In this document: piece after piece, positions 13,878 to 24,970 of the stretch
Layout: every line of letters begins with the position of its first letter
Numbering within the stretch: position 1 is the stretch's first letter
NCBI RefSeq assembly: GCF_932526225.1
Contig: NC_064048.1
Coordinates: 13,153,665 to 13,217,664, forward strand
Source: Nematostella vectensis
Taxonomy: Eukaryota; Cnidaria; Anthozoa; Actiniaria; Edwardsiidae
Direction of reading: 5' to 3'
Length of the DNA stretch: 64,000 nt
The notes under the pieces: generated by a model
Databases searched by the model: none
What the model saw: the letters and a program-made list of their open reading frames with translations, nothing else
What the model was told of the DNA's origin: nothing
Program-made: the position numbers and the translations under genes

Positions 13878-15501
13878 GATCCTGAACAAAGCATGAGCAC
13901 ATCAAAGATGCTGAGAGTACATAAAAATGTCCCTATACCTTCTTTTTATGTCATGACACACCAAGAACAGTATTATTGAGTATCGATATTTTTTTAAAAA
14001 AAAATAAAGAAAAAAAAATAGGCTATCAGCGGGAATCGAACCCGGGTCGCTGCGTTAGTAGTCAAGTGCCCGCAACGAAAGACTAACGTTGCATTGCTGA
14101 AGGGAATTGTAATGAAAATTATTTTTAATACTATTGGTATCGTAAACTATCCCAAGCAAAGTCACCATCGGACTGGAGGTTACATTCAGGAAAAGCTTCA
14201 GGGTTACATTCGGGAATTTGTTTTACGAGTGTAACCTCCAAAAGGTTACAATCGATATTTTTTTTTCCGAATGTAAATTCCAAAAAGTAACATTAAGAAA
14301 AATAAAACAGTATACTCGGAAAAAAGGTATATCAATCTATCGAGCGCTATGCTCTATGTTAGAATCTACTTAATCAAGTTATCCAAGGAATCTAGTTAGT
14401 TCTTCTGTGCATAAAATATGTACAGGATCCTGAACAAAGCATGAGCACATCAAAGATGCTGAGAGTACATAAAATTGTCCCTATACCTTTTTTTTATGTC
14501 ATGACACACCAAGAACAGTATAATTAGGTATCGATATTTAAAAAAAAAAATAAAGAAAAAAAATAGGCTATCAGCGGGAATCAAACCCGGGTCGCTGCAT
14601 TATTAGTCAAGTGCCCGCAACGAAAGACCAACGTGGCATTGCTGAAGGGAATTGTAATGAAAATTACTTTTAATACTATTGGTATCGTAAACTATCCCAA
14701 GCAAAGTCACCATCGGACTGGAGGTTACATTCGGGAAAAGCTTCAGGGTTACATTCGGGAATTTGTTTTACGAGTGTAACCTCCAAAAGGTTACAATCGA
14801 TAATTTTTTTTTTGTAAATTCCAAAAAGTAACATTAGGAAAAATAAAACAGTATACTCGGAAAAAAAGGTATATCAATCTATCGAGCGTTCTGCTCTATG
14901 TTAGAATCTACTTAATCAAGTTATCCAAGGAATCTAGTTAGTTCTTGTGTGCATAAAATATGTACAGGATCCTGAACAAAGCATGAGCACATCAAAGATG
15001 CTGAGAGTACATAAAAATGTCCCTATACCTTCTTTTTATGTCATGACACACCAAGAACAGTATAATTAAGTATCGATATTTAAAAAAAAAATAAAGAAAA
15101 AAAATAGGCTATCAGCGGGAATCGAACCCGGGTAGCTGCGTTAGTAGTCAAGTGCCCGCAACGAAAGACTAACGTGGCATTGCTGAAGGGAATTGTAATG
15201 AAAATTACTTTTAATACTATTGGTATCGTAAACTATCCCAAGCAAAATCACCATCGGACTGGAGGTTACATTCGGGAAAAGCTTCAGGGTTACATTCGGG
15301 AATTTGTTTTACGAGTGTAACCTCCAAAAGGTTACAATCGATAATTTTTTTTTTGTAAATTCCAAAAAGTAACATTAGAAAAAATAAAACAGTATACTCG
15401 GAAAAAAAGGTATATCAATCTATCGAGCGCTATGCTCTATGTTAGAATCTACTTAATCAAGTTATCCAAGGAATCTAGTTAGTTCTTGTGTGCATAAAAT
15501 A

Positions 15502-15519
15502 TGTACAGGATCCTGAACA
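15502..15519. repeat. 18-bp near-palindrome centred on BamHI site
   Basis: The segment TGTACAGGATCCTGAACA is a palindrome with one mismatched pair; its core CAGGATCCTG is perfect. The site occurs in every monomer and is the most dependable period marker. In the monomers starting at 30400 and 43986 the A becomes T and the 18 bp become a perfect palindrome. Confidence 0.85.
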
Positions 15520-15622
15520 AAGCATGAGCACATCAAAGATGCTGAGAGTACATAAAAATGTCCCTATACCTTCTTTTCATGTCATGACACACCAAGAACA
15601 GTATAATTAAGTATCGATATTT

Positions 15623-15646
15623 AAAAAAAAAATAAAGAAAAAAAAA
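15623..15646 (-). terminator. T tracts after the tRNA-like segment: candidate Pol III terminator
   Basis: On the minus strand, four bases (CTAT-like spacer) after the tRNA-like 3' end there is a run of nine T, then CTTTA and a run of ten T. Runs of four or more T on the sense strand terminate Pol III, so a minus-strand transcript from the tRNA-like promoter would stop within about 15 nt of the tRNA end. Tract length varies between monomers through A-tract slippage, but a run of at least six T is kept in nearly all. A passive A-rich tract is the alternative reading. Confidence 0.45.
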
Positions 15647-15649
15647 TAG

Positions 15650-15720
15650 GCTATCAGCGGGAATCGAACCCGGGTCGCTGCGTTAGTAGTCAAGTGCCCG
15701 CAACGAAAGACTAACGTGGC
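15650..15720 (-). pseudogene. tRNA-like segment (decayed tRNA), representative copy
   Basis: Read on the minus strand this is 71 nt and folds partly as a tRNA. By standard numbering, T8-A9-G10-T11 matches the TRGY start of the A box. The D stem GTCT/GGGC pairs with two G-T wobbles. The anticodon loop is CTACTAA, with U33 and a purine at 37 and ACT in the anticodon position. The variable loop is CGAC. The T stem pairs at 4 of 5 positions around a TTCGATT loop. The anticodon stem pairs at only 2 of 5 and the acceptor at only 3 of 7 positions, and no CCA is encoded. A working tRNA is therefore unlikely; a serine-type identity (ACT) is only nominal. One copy sits in every monomer about 170 bases after its start. 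It could instead be the head of a tRNA-derived SINE absorbed into the satellite. Confidence 0.75.
15660..15670 (-). promoter_or_regulatory. B box of RNA polymerase III type 2 promoter
   Basis: The minus strand reads GGTTCGATTCC, an exact match to the eukaryotic B-box consensus GGTTCGANTCC bound by TFIIIC. The A-box region upstream on the minus strand begins correctly (TAGT) but lacks A14 and the usual GG spacing, so it is weak. Copies with this intact B box dominate in 1-11,500 and become a minority after about 49,400. Promoter activity is inferred; only the motif is seen. Confidence 0.65.
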
Positions 15721-15736
15721 ATTGCTGAAGGGAATT

Positions 15737-15750
15737 GTAATGAAAATTAC
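15737..15750 (+). other. Small hairpin with GAAA loop
   Basis: GTAAT-GAAA-ATTAC is a perfect 5-bp stem closed by a GNRA-class tetraloop if transcribed from the + strand. It is kept in most monomers. In monomers at 539, 4349 and 9253 the last C is G (ATTAG), which removes the closing pair, and at 4349 GTAGTGAAAATTAG weakens it further. No function is implied by the sequence. Confidence 0.4.
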
Positions 15751-15802
15751 TTTTAATACTATTGGTATCGTAAACTATCCCAAGCAAAGTCACCATCGGA
15801 CT

Positions 15803-15867
15803 GGAGGTTACATTCGGGAAAAGCTTCAGGGTTACATTCGGGAATTTGTTTTACGAGTGTAACCTCC
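15803..15867. repeat. Inverted repeat, 13-bp arms
   Basis: GGAGGTTACATTC (15803-15815) and GAGTGTAACCTCC (15855-15867) are inverted copies with one mismatch. They enclose about 39 bases containing AAGCTT and the second TTACATTCGGGA. The arms can form a long hairpin in single-stranded DNA or RNA. A third, reversed TTACATT (in CCGAATGTAA at 15895) can compete for the same pairing in long-type monomers. Confidence 0.7.
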
Positions 15868-15925
15868 AAAAGGTTACAATCGATATTTTTTTTTCCGAAT
15901 GTAAATTCCAAAAAGTAACATTAGG
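15853..15925 (+). repeat. 31-nt internal direct duplication, 42-bp offset
   Basis: 15853-15883 and 15895-15925 align without gaps at 22 of 31 positions, sharing GTAA, TCCAAAA and the TAC/AAC core. With the two TTACATTCGGGA motifs upstream, the region reads as degenerate ~22-bp sub-repeats in alternating orientation. This explains the recurrent 60- and 66-codon open frames and their repeated ECN.LQKVT/ECKFQKVT-like phrases: they are translated sub-repeats, not proteins. Confidence 0.7.
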
Positions 15926-18900
15926 AAAAATAAAACAGTATACTCGGAAAAAAAGGTATATCAATCTATCGAGCGCTATGCCCTATGTTAGAATCTACTT
16001 AATCAAGTTATCCAAGGAATCTAGTTAGTTCTTGTGTGCATAAAGTCTGTACAGGATCCTGAACAAAGCATGAGCACATCAAAGATGCTGAGAGTACATA
16101 AAAATGTCCCTATACCTTCTTTTTATGTCATGACACACCAAGAACAGTATAATTAAGTATCGATATTTAAAAAAAAAAAAGAAAAAAAATAGTCTATCAG
16201 CGGGAATAGAACCCGGGTCGCTGCGTTAGTAGTCAAGTGCCCGCAACGAAAGACTAACGTGGCATTGCTGAAGGGAATTGTAATGAAAATTACTTTTAAT
16301 GCTATTGGTATCGTAAACTATCCCAAGCAAAGTCACCATCGGACTGGAGGTTACATTCGAGAAAAGCTTCAGGGTTACATTCGGGAATTTGATTTACGAG
16401 TGTAACCTCCAAAAGGTTACAATCGATAATTTTTTTTCCAAATGTAAATTCAAAAAAGTAACATTAGGAAAAATAAAACAGTATACTCGGAAAAAAGGTA
16501 TATCAATCTATCGAGCGCTATGCTCTATGTTACAATCTACTTAATCATGTTATCCAAGGAATCTAGTTAGCTCTTGTGTGCATAAAATATGTACAGGATC
16601 CTGAACAAAGCATGAGCACATCAAAGATGCTGAGAGTACATAAAAATGTCCCTATACCTTCTTTTTATGTCATGACACACCAAGAACAGTATAATTAAGT
16701 ATCGATATTTAAAAAAAAAATAAAGAAAAAAAAAATAGGCTATCAGCGGGAATAGAACCCGGGTCGCTGCGTTAGTAGTCAAGTGCCCGCAACGAAAGAC
16801 TAACGTGGCATTGCTGAAGGGAATTGTAATGAAAATTACTTTTAATACTATTGGTATCGTAAACTATCCCAAGCAAAGTCACCATCGGACTGGAGGTTAC
16901 ATTCAGGAAAAGCTTCAGGGTTACATTCGGGAATTTGTTTTACGAGTGTAACCTCCAAAAGGTTACAATCGATAATTTTTTTTTGTAAATTCCAAAAAGT
17001 AACATTAGGAAAAATAAAACAGTATACTCGTAAAAAAAGGTATATCAATCTTTCGAGCGCTATGCCCTATGTTAGAATCTACTTAATCAAGTTATCCAAG
17101 GAATCTAGTTAGTTCTTGTGTGCATAAAATCTGTACAGGATCCTGAACAAAGCATGAGCACATCAAAGATGCTGAGAGTACATAAAAATGTTCCTATACC
17201 TTCTTTTTATGTCATGACACACCAAGAACAGTATAATTAAGTATCGATATTTAAAAAAAAAAAAAGAAAAAAAAAATAGGCTTTCAGCGGGAATAGAACC
17301 CGGGTAGCTGCGTTAGTAGTCAAGTGCCCGCAACGAAAGACTAACGTGGCATTGCTGAAGGGAATTGTAATGAAAATTACTTTTAATGCTATTGGTATCG
17401 TAAACTATCCCAAGCAAAGTCACCATCGGACTGGAGGTTACATTCGGGAAAAGCTTCAGGGTTACATTCGGGAATTTGATTTACGAGTGTAACCTCCAAA
17501 AGGTTACAATCGATAATTTTTTTTCCGAATGTAAATTCAAAAAAGTAACATTAGGAAAAATAAAACAGTATACTCGGAAAAAAGGCATATCAATCTATCG
17601 AGCGCTATGCTCTATGTTACAATCTACTTAATCATGTTATCCAAGGAATCTAGTTAGTTCTTGTGTGCATAAAATATGTACAGGATCCTGAACAAAGCAT
17701 GAGCACATCAAAGATGCTGAGAGTACATAAAAATGTCCCTATACCTTCTTTTTATGTCATGACACACCAAGAACAGTATAATTAAGTATCGATATTTAAA
17801 AAAAAAATAAAGAAAAAAAAAATAGGCTATCAGCGGGAATAGAACTTGGGTCGCTGCGTTAGTAGTCAAGTGCCCGCAACGAAAGACTAACGTGGCATTG
17901 CTGAAGGGAATTGTAATGAAAATTACTTTTAATACTATTGGTATCGTAAACTATCCCAAGCAAAGTCACCTTCGGACTGGAGGTTACATTCAGGAAAAGC
18001 TTCAGGGTTACATTCGGGAATTTGTTTTACGAGTGTAACCTCCAAAAGGTTACAATCGATAATTTTTTTTCCGAATGTAAATTCCAAAAAGTAACATTAG
18101 GAAAAATAAAACAGTATACTCGGAAAAAAAGGTATATCAATCTATCGAGCGCTATGCTCTATGTTAGAATCTACTTAATCAAGTTATCCAAGAAATCTAG
18201 TTAGTCCTTGTGTGCATAAAATATGTACAGGATCCTGAACAAAGCATGAGCACATCAAAGATGCTGAGAGTACATAAAAATGTCACAATACCTTCTTTTT
18301 ATGTCATGACACACCAAGAACAGCATAATTAAGTATCGATATTTAAAAAAAAAAAAAAAAAGAAAAAAAATAGGCTATCAGCGGGAATAGAACCCGGGTC
18401 GCTGCGTTAGTAGTCAAGTGCCCGCAACGAAAGACTAACGTGGCATTGCTGAAGGGAATTGTAATGAAAATTACTTTTAATACTATTGGTATCGTAAACT
18501 ATCCCAAGCAAAGTCACCATCGGACTGGAGGTTACATTCGGGAAAAGCTTCAGGGTTACATTCGGGAATTTGTTTTACGAGTGTAACCTCCAAAAGGTTA
18601 CAATCGATACTTTTTTTTCCGAATGCAAATTCCAAAAAGTAACATTAGGAAAAATAAAACAGTATACTCGGAAAAAAAGGTATATCAATCTATCGAGCGC
18701 TATGCTCTATGTTAGAATCTACTTAATCAAGTTATCCAAGGAATCTAGTTAGTTCTTGTGTGCATAAAATATGTACAGGATCCTGAACAAAGCATGAGCA
18801 CATCAAAGATGCTGAGAGTACATAAAAATGTCCCTATACCTTCTTTTTATGTCATGACACACCAAGAACAGTATAATTAAGTATCGATATTTAAAAAAAA

Positions 18901-21900
18901 AATAAAGAAAAAAAAATAGATTATCAGCGGGAATCGAACCCGGGTCGCTGCGTTAGTAGTCAAGTGCCCGCAACGAAAGACTAACGTGGCATTGCTGAAG
19001 GGAATTGTAATGAAAATTACTTTTAATACTATTGGTATCGTAAACTATCCCAAGCAAAGTCACCATAGGACTGGAGGTTACATTCGGGAAAAGCTTCAGG
19101 GTTACATTCGGGAATTTGTTTTACGAGTGTAACCTCCAAAAGGTTACAATCGATAATTTTTTTTTGTAAATTCCAAAAAGTAACATTAGGAAAAATAAAA
19201 CAGTATACTCGGAAAAAAAGGTATATCAATCTATCGAGCGCTATGCCCTATGTTAGAATCTACTTAATCAAGTTATCCAAGGAATCTAGTTAGTTCTTGT
19301 GTGCATAAAATCTGTACAGGATCCTGAACAAAGCATGAGCACATCAAAGATGCTGAGAGTACATAAAAATGTCCCTATACCTTCTTTTTATGTCATGACA
19401 CACCAAGAACAGTATAATTAAGTATCGATATTTAAAAAAAAAAATAAAGAAAAAAAAAAATAGGCTATCAGCGGGAATAGAACCCGGGTCGCTGCGTTAG
19501 TAGTCAAGTGCCCGCAACGAAAGACTAACGTGGCATTGCTGAAGGGAATTGTAATGAAAATGACTTTTAATACTATTGGTATCGTAAACTATCCCAAGCA
19601 AAGTCACCATCGGACTGGAGGTTACATTCAGGAAAAGCTTCAGGGTTACATTCGGGAATTTGTTTTACGAGTGTAACCCTCCAAAAGGTTACAATCGATA
19701 ATTGTTTTTTCCGAATGTAAATTCCAAAAAGTAACATTAGGAAAAATAAAACAGTATACTCGGAAAAAAAGGTATATCAATCTATCGAGCGCTATGCTCT
19801 ATGTTAGAATCTACTTAATCAAGTTATCCAAGGAATCTAGTTAGTCCTTGTGTGCATAAAATATGTACAGGATCCTGAACAAAGCATGAGCACATCAAAG
19901 ATGCTGAGAGTACATAAAAATGTCCCTATACCTTCTTTTTATGTCATGACACACCAAGAACAGCATAATTAAGTATCGATATTTTAAAAAAAAAAAAAAG
20001 AAAAAAAATAGGCTATCAGCGGGAATAGAACCCGGGTCGCTGCGTTAGTAGTCAAGTGCCCGCAACGAAAGACTAACGTGGCATTGCTGAAGGGAATTGT
20101 AATGAAAATTACTTTTAATGCTATTGGTATCGTAAACTATCCCAAGCAAAGTCACCATCGGACTGGAGGTTACATTCGAGAAAAGCTTCAGGGTTACATT
20201 CGGGAATTTGATTTACGAGTGTAACCTCCAAAAGGTTACAATCGATACTTTTTTTTCCGAATGCAAATTCCAAGAAGTAACATTAGGAAAAATAAAACAG
20301 TATACTCGGAAAAAAAGGTATATCAATCTATCGAGCGCTATGCTCTATGTTAGAATCTACTTAATCAAGTTATCCAAGGAATCTAGTTAGTTCTTGTGTG
20401 CATAAAATATGTACAGGATCCTGAACAAAGCATGAGCACATCAAAGATGCTTAGAGTACATAAAAATGTCCCTATACCTTCTTTTTATGTCATGACACAC
20501 CAAGAACAGTATAATCAAGTATCGATATTTAAAAAAAAATAAAGAAAAAAAAAATAGGCTATCAGCGGGAATCGAACCCGGGTCGCTGCGTTAGTAGTCA
20601 AGTGCCCGCAACGAAAGACTAACGTGGCATTGCTGAAGGGAATTGTAATGAAAATTACTTTTAATACTATTGGTATCGTAAACTATCCCAAGCAAAGTCA
20701 CCATCGGACTGGAGGTTACATTCGGGAAAAGGTTCAGGGTTACATTCGGGAATTTGTTTTACGAGTGTAACCTCCAAAAGGTTACAATCGATAATTTTTT
20801 TTTGTAAATTCGAAAAAGTAACATTAGGAAAAATAAAACAGTATACTGTATATGTACAGGATCCTGAACAAAGCATGAGCACATCAAAGATGCTGAGAGT
20901 ACATAAAAATGTCCCTATACCTTCTTTTTATGTCATGACACACCAAGAACAGTATAATTAAGTATCGATATTTAAAAAAAAATAAAGAAAAAAAATAGGC
21001 TGTCAGCGGGAATCGAACAAGGGTCGCTGTGTTAGTAGTCAAGTGCCCGCAACGAAAGACTAACGTGGCATTGCTGAAGGGAATTGTAATGAAAATTACT
21101 TTTAATACTATTGGTATCGTAAACTATCCCAAGCAAAGTCACCATCGGACTGGAGGTTACATTCGGGAAAAGCTTCAGGGTTACATTCGGGAATTTGTTT
21201 TACGAGTGTAACCTCCAAAAGGTTACAATCTATAATTTTTTTTTCCGAATGTAAATTCCAAAAAGTAACATTAGGAAAAATAAAACAGTATACTCGGAAA
21301 AAAAGTTATATCAATCTATCGAGCGCTATGCTCTATGTTAGAATCTACTTAATCAAGTTATCTAAGGAATCTAGTTAGTTCTTGTGTGCATAAAATATGT
21401 ACAGGATCCTGAACAAAGCATGAGCACATCAAAGATGCTGAGAGTACATAAAAATGTCCCTATACCTTCTTTTTATGTCATGACACACCAAGAACAGTAT
21501 AATTAAGTATCGATATTTAAAAAAAAAAAGAAAAAAAAAATAGGGTATCAGCGGGAATAGAACCCGGGTCGCTGCGTTAGTAGTCAAGTGCCCGCAACGA
21601 AAGACTACCGTGGCATTGCTGAAGGGAATTGTAATGAAAATTACTTTTAATACTATTGGTATCGTAAACTATCCCAAGCAAAGTCACCATCGGACTGGAG
21701 GTTACATTCGGGAAAAGCTTCAGGGTTACATTCGGGAATTTGTTTTACGAGTGTAACCTCCAAAAGGTTACAATCGATAATTTTTTTTTTGTAAATTCCA
21801 AAAAGTAACATTAGCAAAATAAAACAGTATACTCGGAAAAAAATGTATATCAATCTTTCGAGCGCTATGCTCTATGTTAGAATCTACTTAATCAAGTTAT

Positions 21901-22384
21901 CCAAGGAATCTAGTTAGTTCTTGTGTGCATAAAATATGTACAGGATCCTGAACAAAGCATGAGCACATCAAAGATGATGAGAGTACATAAAAATGTCCCT
22001 ATACCTTCTTTTTATGTCATGACACACCAAGAACAGTATAATTAAGTATCGATATTTAAAAAAAAATAAAGAAATTAAAATAGGCTATCAGCGGGAATCG
22101 AACCCGGGTCGCTGCGTTAGTAGTCAAGTGCCCGCAACGAAAGACTAACGTGGCATTGCTGAAGGGAATTGTAATGAAAATCACTTTTAATACTATTGGT
22201 ATCGTAAACTATCCCAAGCAAAGTCACCATCGGACTGGAGGTTACATTCGGGAAAAGGTTCAGGGTTACATTCGGGAATTTGTTTTACGAGTGTAACCTC
22301 CAAAAGGTTACAATCGATAATATTTTTTTGTAAATTCCAAAAAGTAACATTAGGAAAAATAAAACAGTATACTGTATATGTACA

Positions 22385-22827
22385 GGATCCTGAACAAAGC
22401 ATGAGCACATCAAAGATGCTGAGAGTACATAAAAATGTCCCTATACCTTCTTTTTATGTCATGACACACCAAGAACAGTATAATTAAGTATCGATATTTA
22501 AAAAAAAAATAAAGAAAAAAAATAGGCTGTCAGCGGGAATCAAACAAGGGTCGCTGTGTTAGTAGTCAAGTGCCCGCAACGAAAGACTAACGTGGCATTG
22601 CTGAAGGGAATTGTAATGAAAATTACTTTTAATACTATTGGTATCGTAAACTATTCCAAGCAAAGTCACCATCGGACTGGAGGTTACATTCGGGAAAAGT
22701 TTCAGGGTTACATTCGGGAATTTGTTTTACGAGTGTAACCTCCAAAAGGTTACAATCGATAATTTTTTTTTGTAAATTCCAAAAAGTAACATTAGGAAAA
22801 ATAAAACAGTATACTGTATATGTACAG
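22385..22827 (+). repeat. Hybrid short monomer (unequal crossover product)
   Basis: Its front has the AACAAGGGTCGCTGTG variant of the monomer whose BamHI site is 12889. Its back has CTATTCCAAGC and the deletion junction of the monomer at 13406. In copy 1 these traits sit in two successive monomers; here they are in one of 442 bp. This is what an exchange out of register by one monomer produces. Confidence 0.75.
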
Positions 22828-22971
22828 GATCCTGAACAAAGCATGAGCACATCAAAGATGCTGAGAGTACATAAAAATGTCCCTATACCTTCTTTTTATG
22901 TCATGACACACCAAGAACAGTATTATTGAGTATCGATATTTTTTTAAAAAAAAATAAAGAAAAAAAAATAG

Positions 22972-23043
22972 GCTATCAGCGGGCTTTCGAACCCGGGTCG
23001 CTGCGTTAGTAGTCAAGTGCCCGCAACGAAAGACTAACGTGGC
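22972..23043 (-). pseudogene. tRNA-like copy with rewritten T loop
   Basis: The + strand reads GGGCTTTCGAACCC where all others have GGGAATCGAACCC or GGGAATAGAACCC. On the minus strand the loop becomes TTCGAAAG, one base longer, so the segment is 72 nt and the B box is lost (GGTTCGAAAGC). Flanking sequence is normal, so this looks like a local multi-base replacement rather than drift. Confidence 0.65.
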
Positions 23044-24428
23044 ATTGCTGAAGGGAATTGTAATGAAAATTATTTTTAATACTATTGGTATCGTAAACTA
23101 TCCCAAGCAAAGTCACCATCGGACTGGAGGTTACATTCGGGAAAAGCTTCAGGGTTACATTCGGGAATTTGTTTTACGAGTGTAACCTCCAAAAGGTTAC
23201 AATCGATAATTTTTTTTTTGTAAATTCCAAAAAGTAACATTAGGAAAAATAAAACAGTATACTCGGAAAAAAAGGTATATCAATCTATCGAGCGCTATGC
23301 TCTATGTTAGAATCTACTTAATCAAGTTATCCAAGGAATCTAGTTAGTTCTTGTGTGCATAAAATATGTACAGGATCCTGAACAAAGCATGAGCACATCA
23401 AAGATGCTGAGAGTACATAAAAATGTCCCTATACCTTCTTTTTATGTCATGACACACCAAGAACAGTATAATTAAGTATCGATATTTAAAAAAAAAATAA
23501 AGAAAAAAAAATAGGCTATCAGCGGGAATCGAACCCGGGTCGCTGCGTTAGTAGTCAAGTGCCCGCAACGAAAGACTAACGTGGCATTGCTGAAGGGAAT
23601 TGTAATGAAAATTACTTTTAATACTATTGGTATCGTAAACTATCCCAAGCAAAGTCACCATCGGACTGGAGGTTACATTCGGGAAAAGCTTCAGGGTTAC
23701 ATTCGGGAATTTGTTTTACGAGTGTAACCTCCAAAAGGTTACAATCGATATTTTTTTTTCCGAATGTAAATTCCAAAAAGTAACATTAGGAAAAATAAAA
23801 CAGTATACTCGGAAAAAAAGGTATATCAATCTATCGAGCGCTATGCTCTATGTTAGAATCTACTTAATCAAGTTATCCAAGGAATCTAGTTAGTTCTTGT
23901 GTGCATAAAATATGTACAGGATCCTGAACAAAGCATGAGCACATCAAAGATGCTGAGAGTACATAAAAATGTCCCCATACCTTCTTTTTATGTCATGACA
24001 CACCAAGAACAGTATAATTAGGTATCGATATTTAAAAAAAAATAAAGAAAAAACATAGGCTATCAGCGGGAATAGAACCCGGGTCGCTGCGTTAGTAGTC
24101 AAGTGCCCGCAACGAAAGACCAACGTGGCATTGCTGAAGGGAATTGTAATGAAAATTACTTTTAATACTATTGGTATCGTAAACTATCCCAAGCAAAGTC
24201 ACCATCGGACTGGAGGTTACATTCGGGAAAAGCTTCAGGGTTACATTCGGGAATTTGTTTTACGAGTGTAACCTCCAAAAGGTTACAATCGATAATTTTT
24301 TTTTGTAAATTCCAAAAAGTAACATTAGGAAAAATAAAACAGTATACTCGGAAAAAAAGGTATATCAATCTATCGAGCGCTATGCCCTATGTTAGAATCT
24401 ACTTAATCAAGTTATCCAAGGAATCTAG

Positions 24429-24970
24429 TTAGTTCTTGTGTGCATAAAGTCTGTACAGGATCCTGAACAATGCATGAGCACATCAAAGATGCTGAGAGTA
24501 CATAAAAATGTCCCTATACCTTCTTTTTATGTCATGACACACCAAGAACAGTATAATTAAGTATCGATATTTAAAAAAAAAAAGAAAAAAAAATAGGCTA
24601 TCAGCGGGAATAGAACCCGGGTCGCTGCGTTAGTAGTCAAGTGCCCGCAACGAAAGACTAACGTGGCATTGCTGAAGGGAATTGTAATGAAAATTACTTT
24701 TAATGCTATTGGTATCGTAAACTATCCCAAGCAAAGTCACCATCGGACTGGAGGTTACATTCGAGAAAAGCTTCAGGGTTACATTCGGGAATTTGATTTA
24801 CGAGTGTAACCTCCAAAAGGTTACAATCGATAATTTTTTTTCCAAATGTAAATTCAAAAAAGTAACATTAGGAAAAATAAAACAGTATACTCGGAAAAAA
24901 GGTATATCAATCTATCGAGCGCTATGCTCTATGTTACAATCTACTTAATCATGTTATCCAAGGAATCTAG
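24429..24970 (+). repeat. GATTTACG monomer subfamily (representative)
   Basis: A set of linked variants defines this subfamily: TTTGATTTACGAG, AATTCAAAAAAGTAAC, GGAAAAAAGG with one A fewer, TTACAATCTAC and AATCATGTTATCC, often with AATGCTATTGG. Members start at 16025, 17109, 24429, 25513, 27151, 28239, 32021, 33112, 37997, 39083, 41277, 42365, 45067, 46158, 52146 and 62460. They often occur as every second monomer, which points to a dimer stage in the array's history. Confidence 0.75.

Larger units (their letters stand above)
15479..16024 (+). repeat. Reference monomer (long type, 546 bp)
   Basis: I use this unit as the reference because its motifs are all in consensus form. In order: BamHI near-palindrome (15502-15519), TGTCATGACA (15580-15589), TATCGATA (15612-15619), A-rich tract (15623-15646), antisense tRNA-like segment (15650-15720), small hairpin (15737-15750), long inverted repeat (15803-15867) with a HindIII site between its arms, and a 31-nt duplication (15853-15883 and 15895-15925). 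The last ~90 bp carry GAGCGCTATGC and the TCTAGTTAG junction to the next unit. Short-type monomers (about 537-541 bp) differ chiefly by lacking the CCGAAT hexamer at 15895-15900. Confidence 0.9.
10891..20386 (+). repeat. 18-monomer higher-order unit (~9.5 kb), copy 1
   Basis: Full starts are at 10891, 11880, 12418, 13406, 14396, 14938, 15479, 16025, 16567, 17109, 17654, 18201, 18749, 19290 and 19841. Three more monomers have lost their start and are marked by BamHI sites at 11363, 12889 and 13877. The order of shortened and full intervals (443, 546, 538, 442, 546, 442 bp) recurs at 20387. The monomers at 16025 and 17109 belong to the GATTTACG subfamily. The last unit (19841) is a hybrid of that subfamily in front and the QEVT-type unit of the 7-monomer block behind. 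Confidence 0.75.
20387..23343 (+). repeat. 18-monomer higher-order unit, partial copy 2
   Basis: BamHI sites at 20416, 20859, 21404, 21943, 22385, 22827 and 23373 give intervals of 443, 545, 539, 442, 442 and 546 bp. This follows the order at 10891-14395 with one full monomer missing. Deletion junctions lie at about 20841-20859, 22367-22385 and 22809-22827. Shared private variants include GACTACCGTGG (12107 and 21603), AAAATCACTTT, CTATTCCAAGC and TATTATTGAGTATCG (13971 and 22921). Confidence 0.8.

Noticed and set aside
15623-15646. Poly(A) tail of a SINE
   Set aside because: The A tract is on the + strand next to the 3' end of a minus-strand tRNA head. A SINE tail should lie downstream on the same strand as the head, where this tract reads as T.
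15698-15712. CENP-B box resemblance (minus strand TTTCGTTGCGGGC)
   Set aside because: It contains TTCGTTG and CGGG, but the four bases between them in the CENP-B box consensus (TTCGNNNNANNCGGG) are missing, so the essential spacing is wrong.
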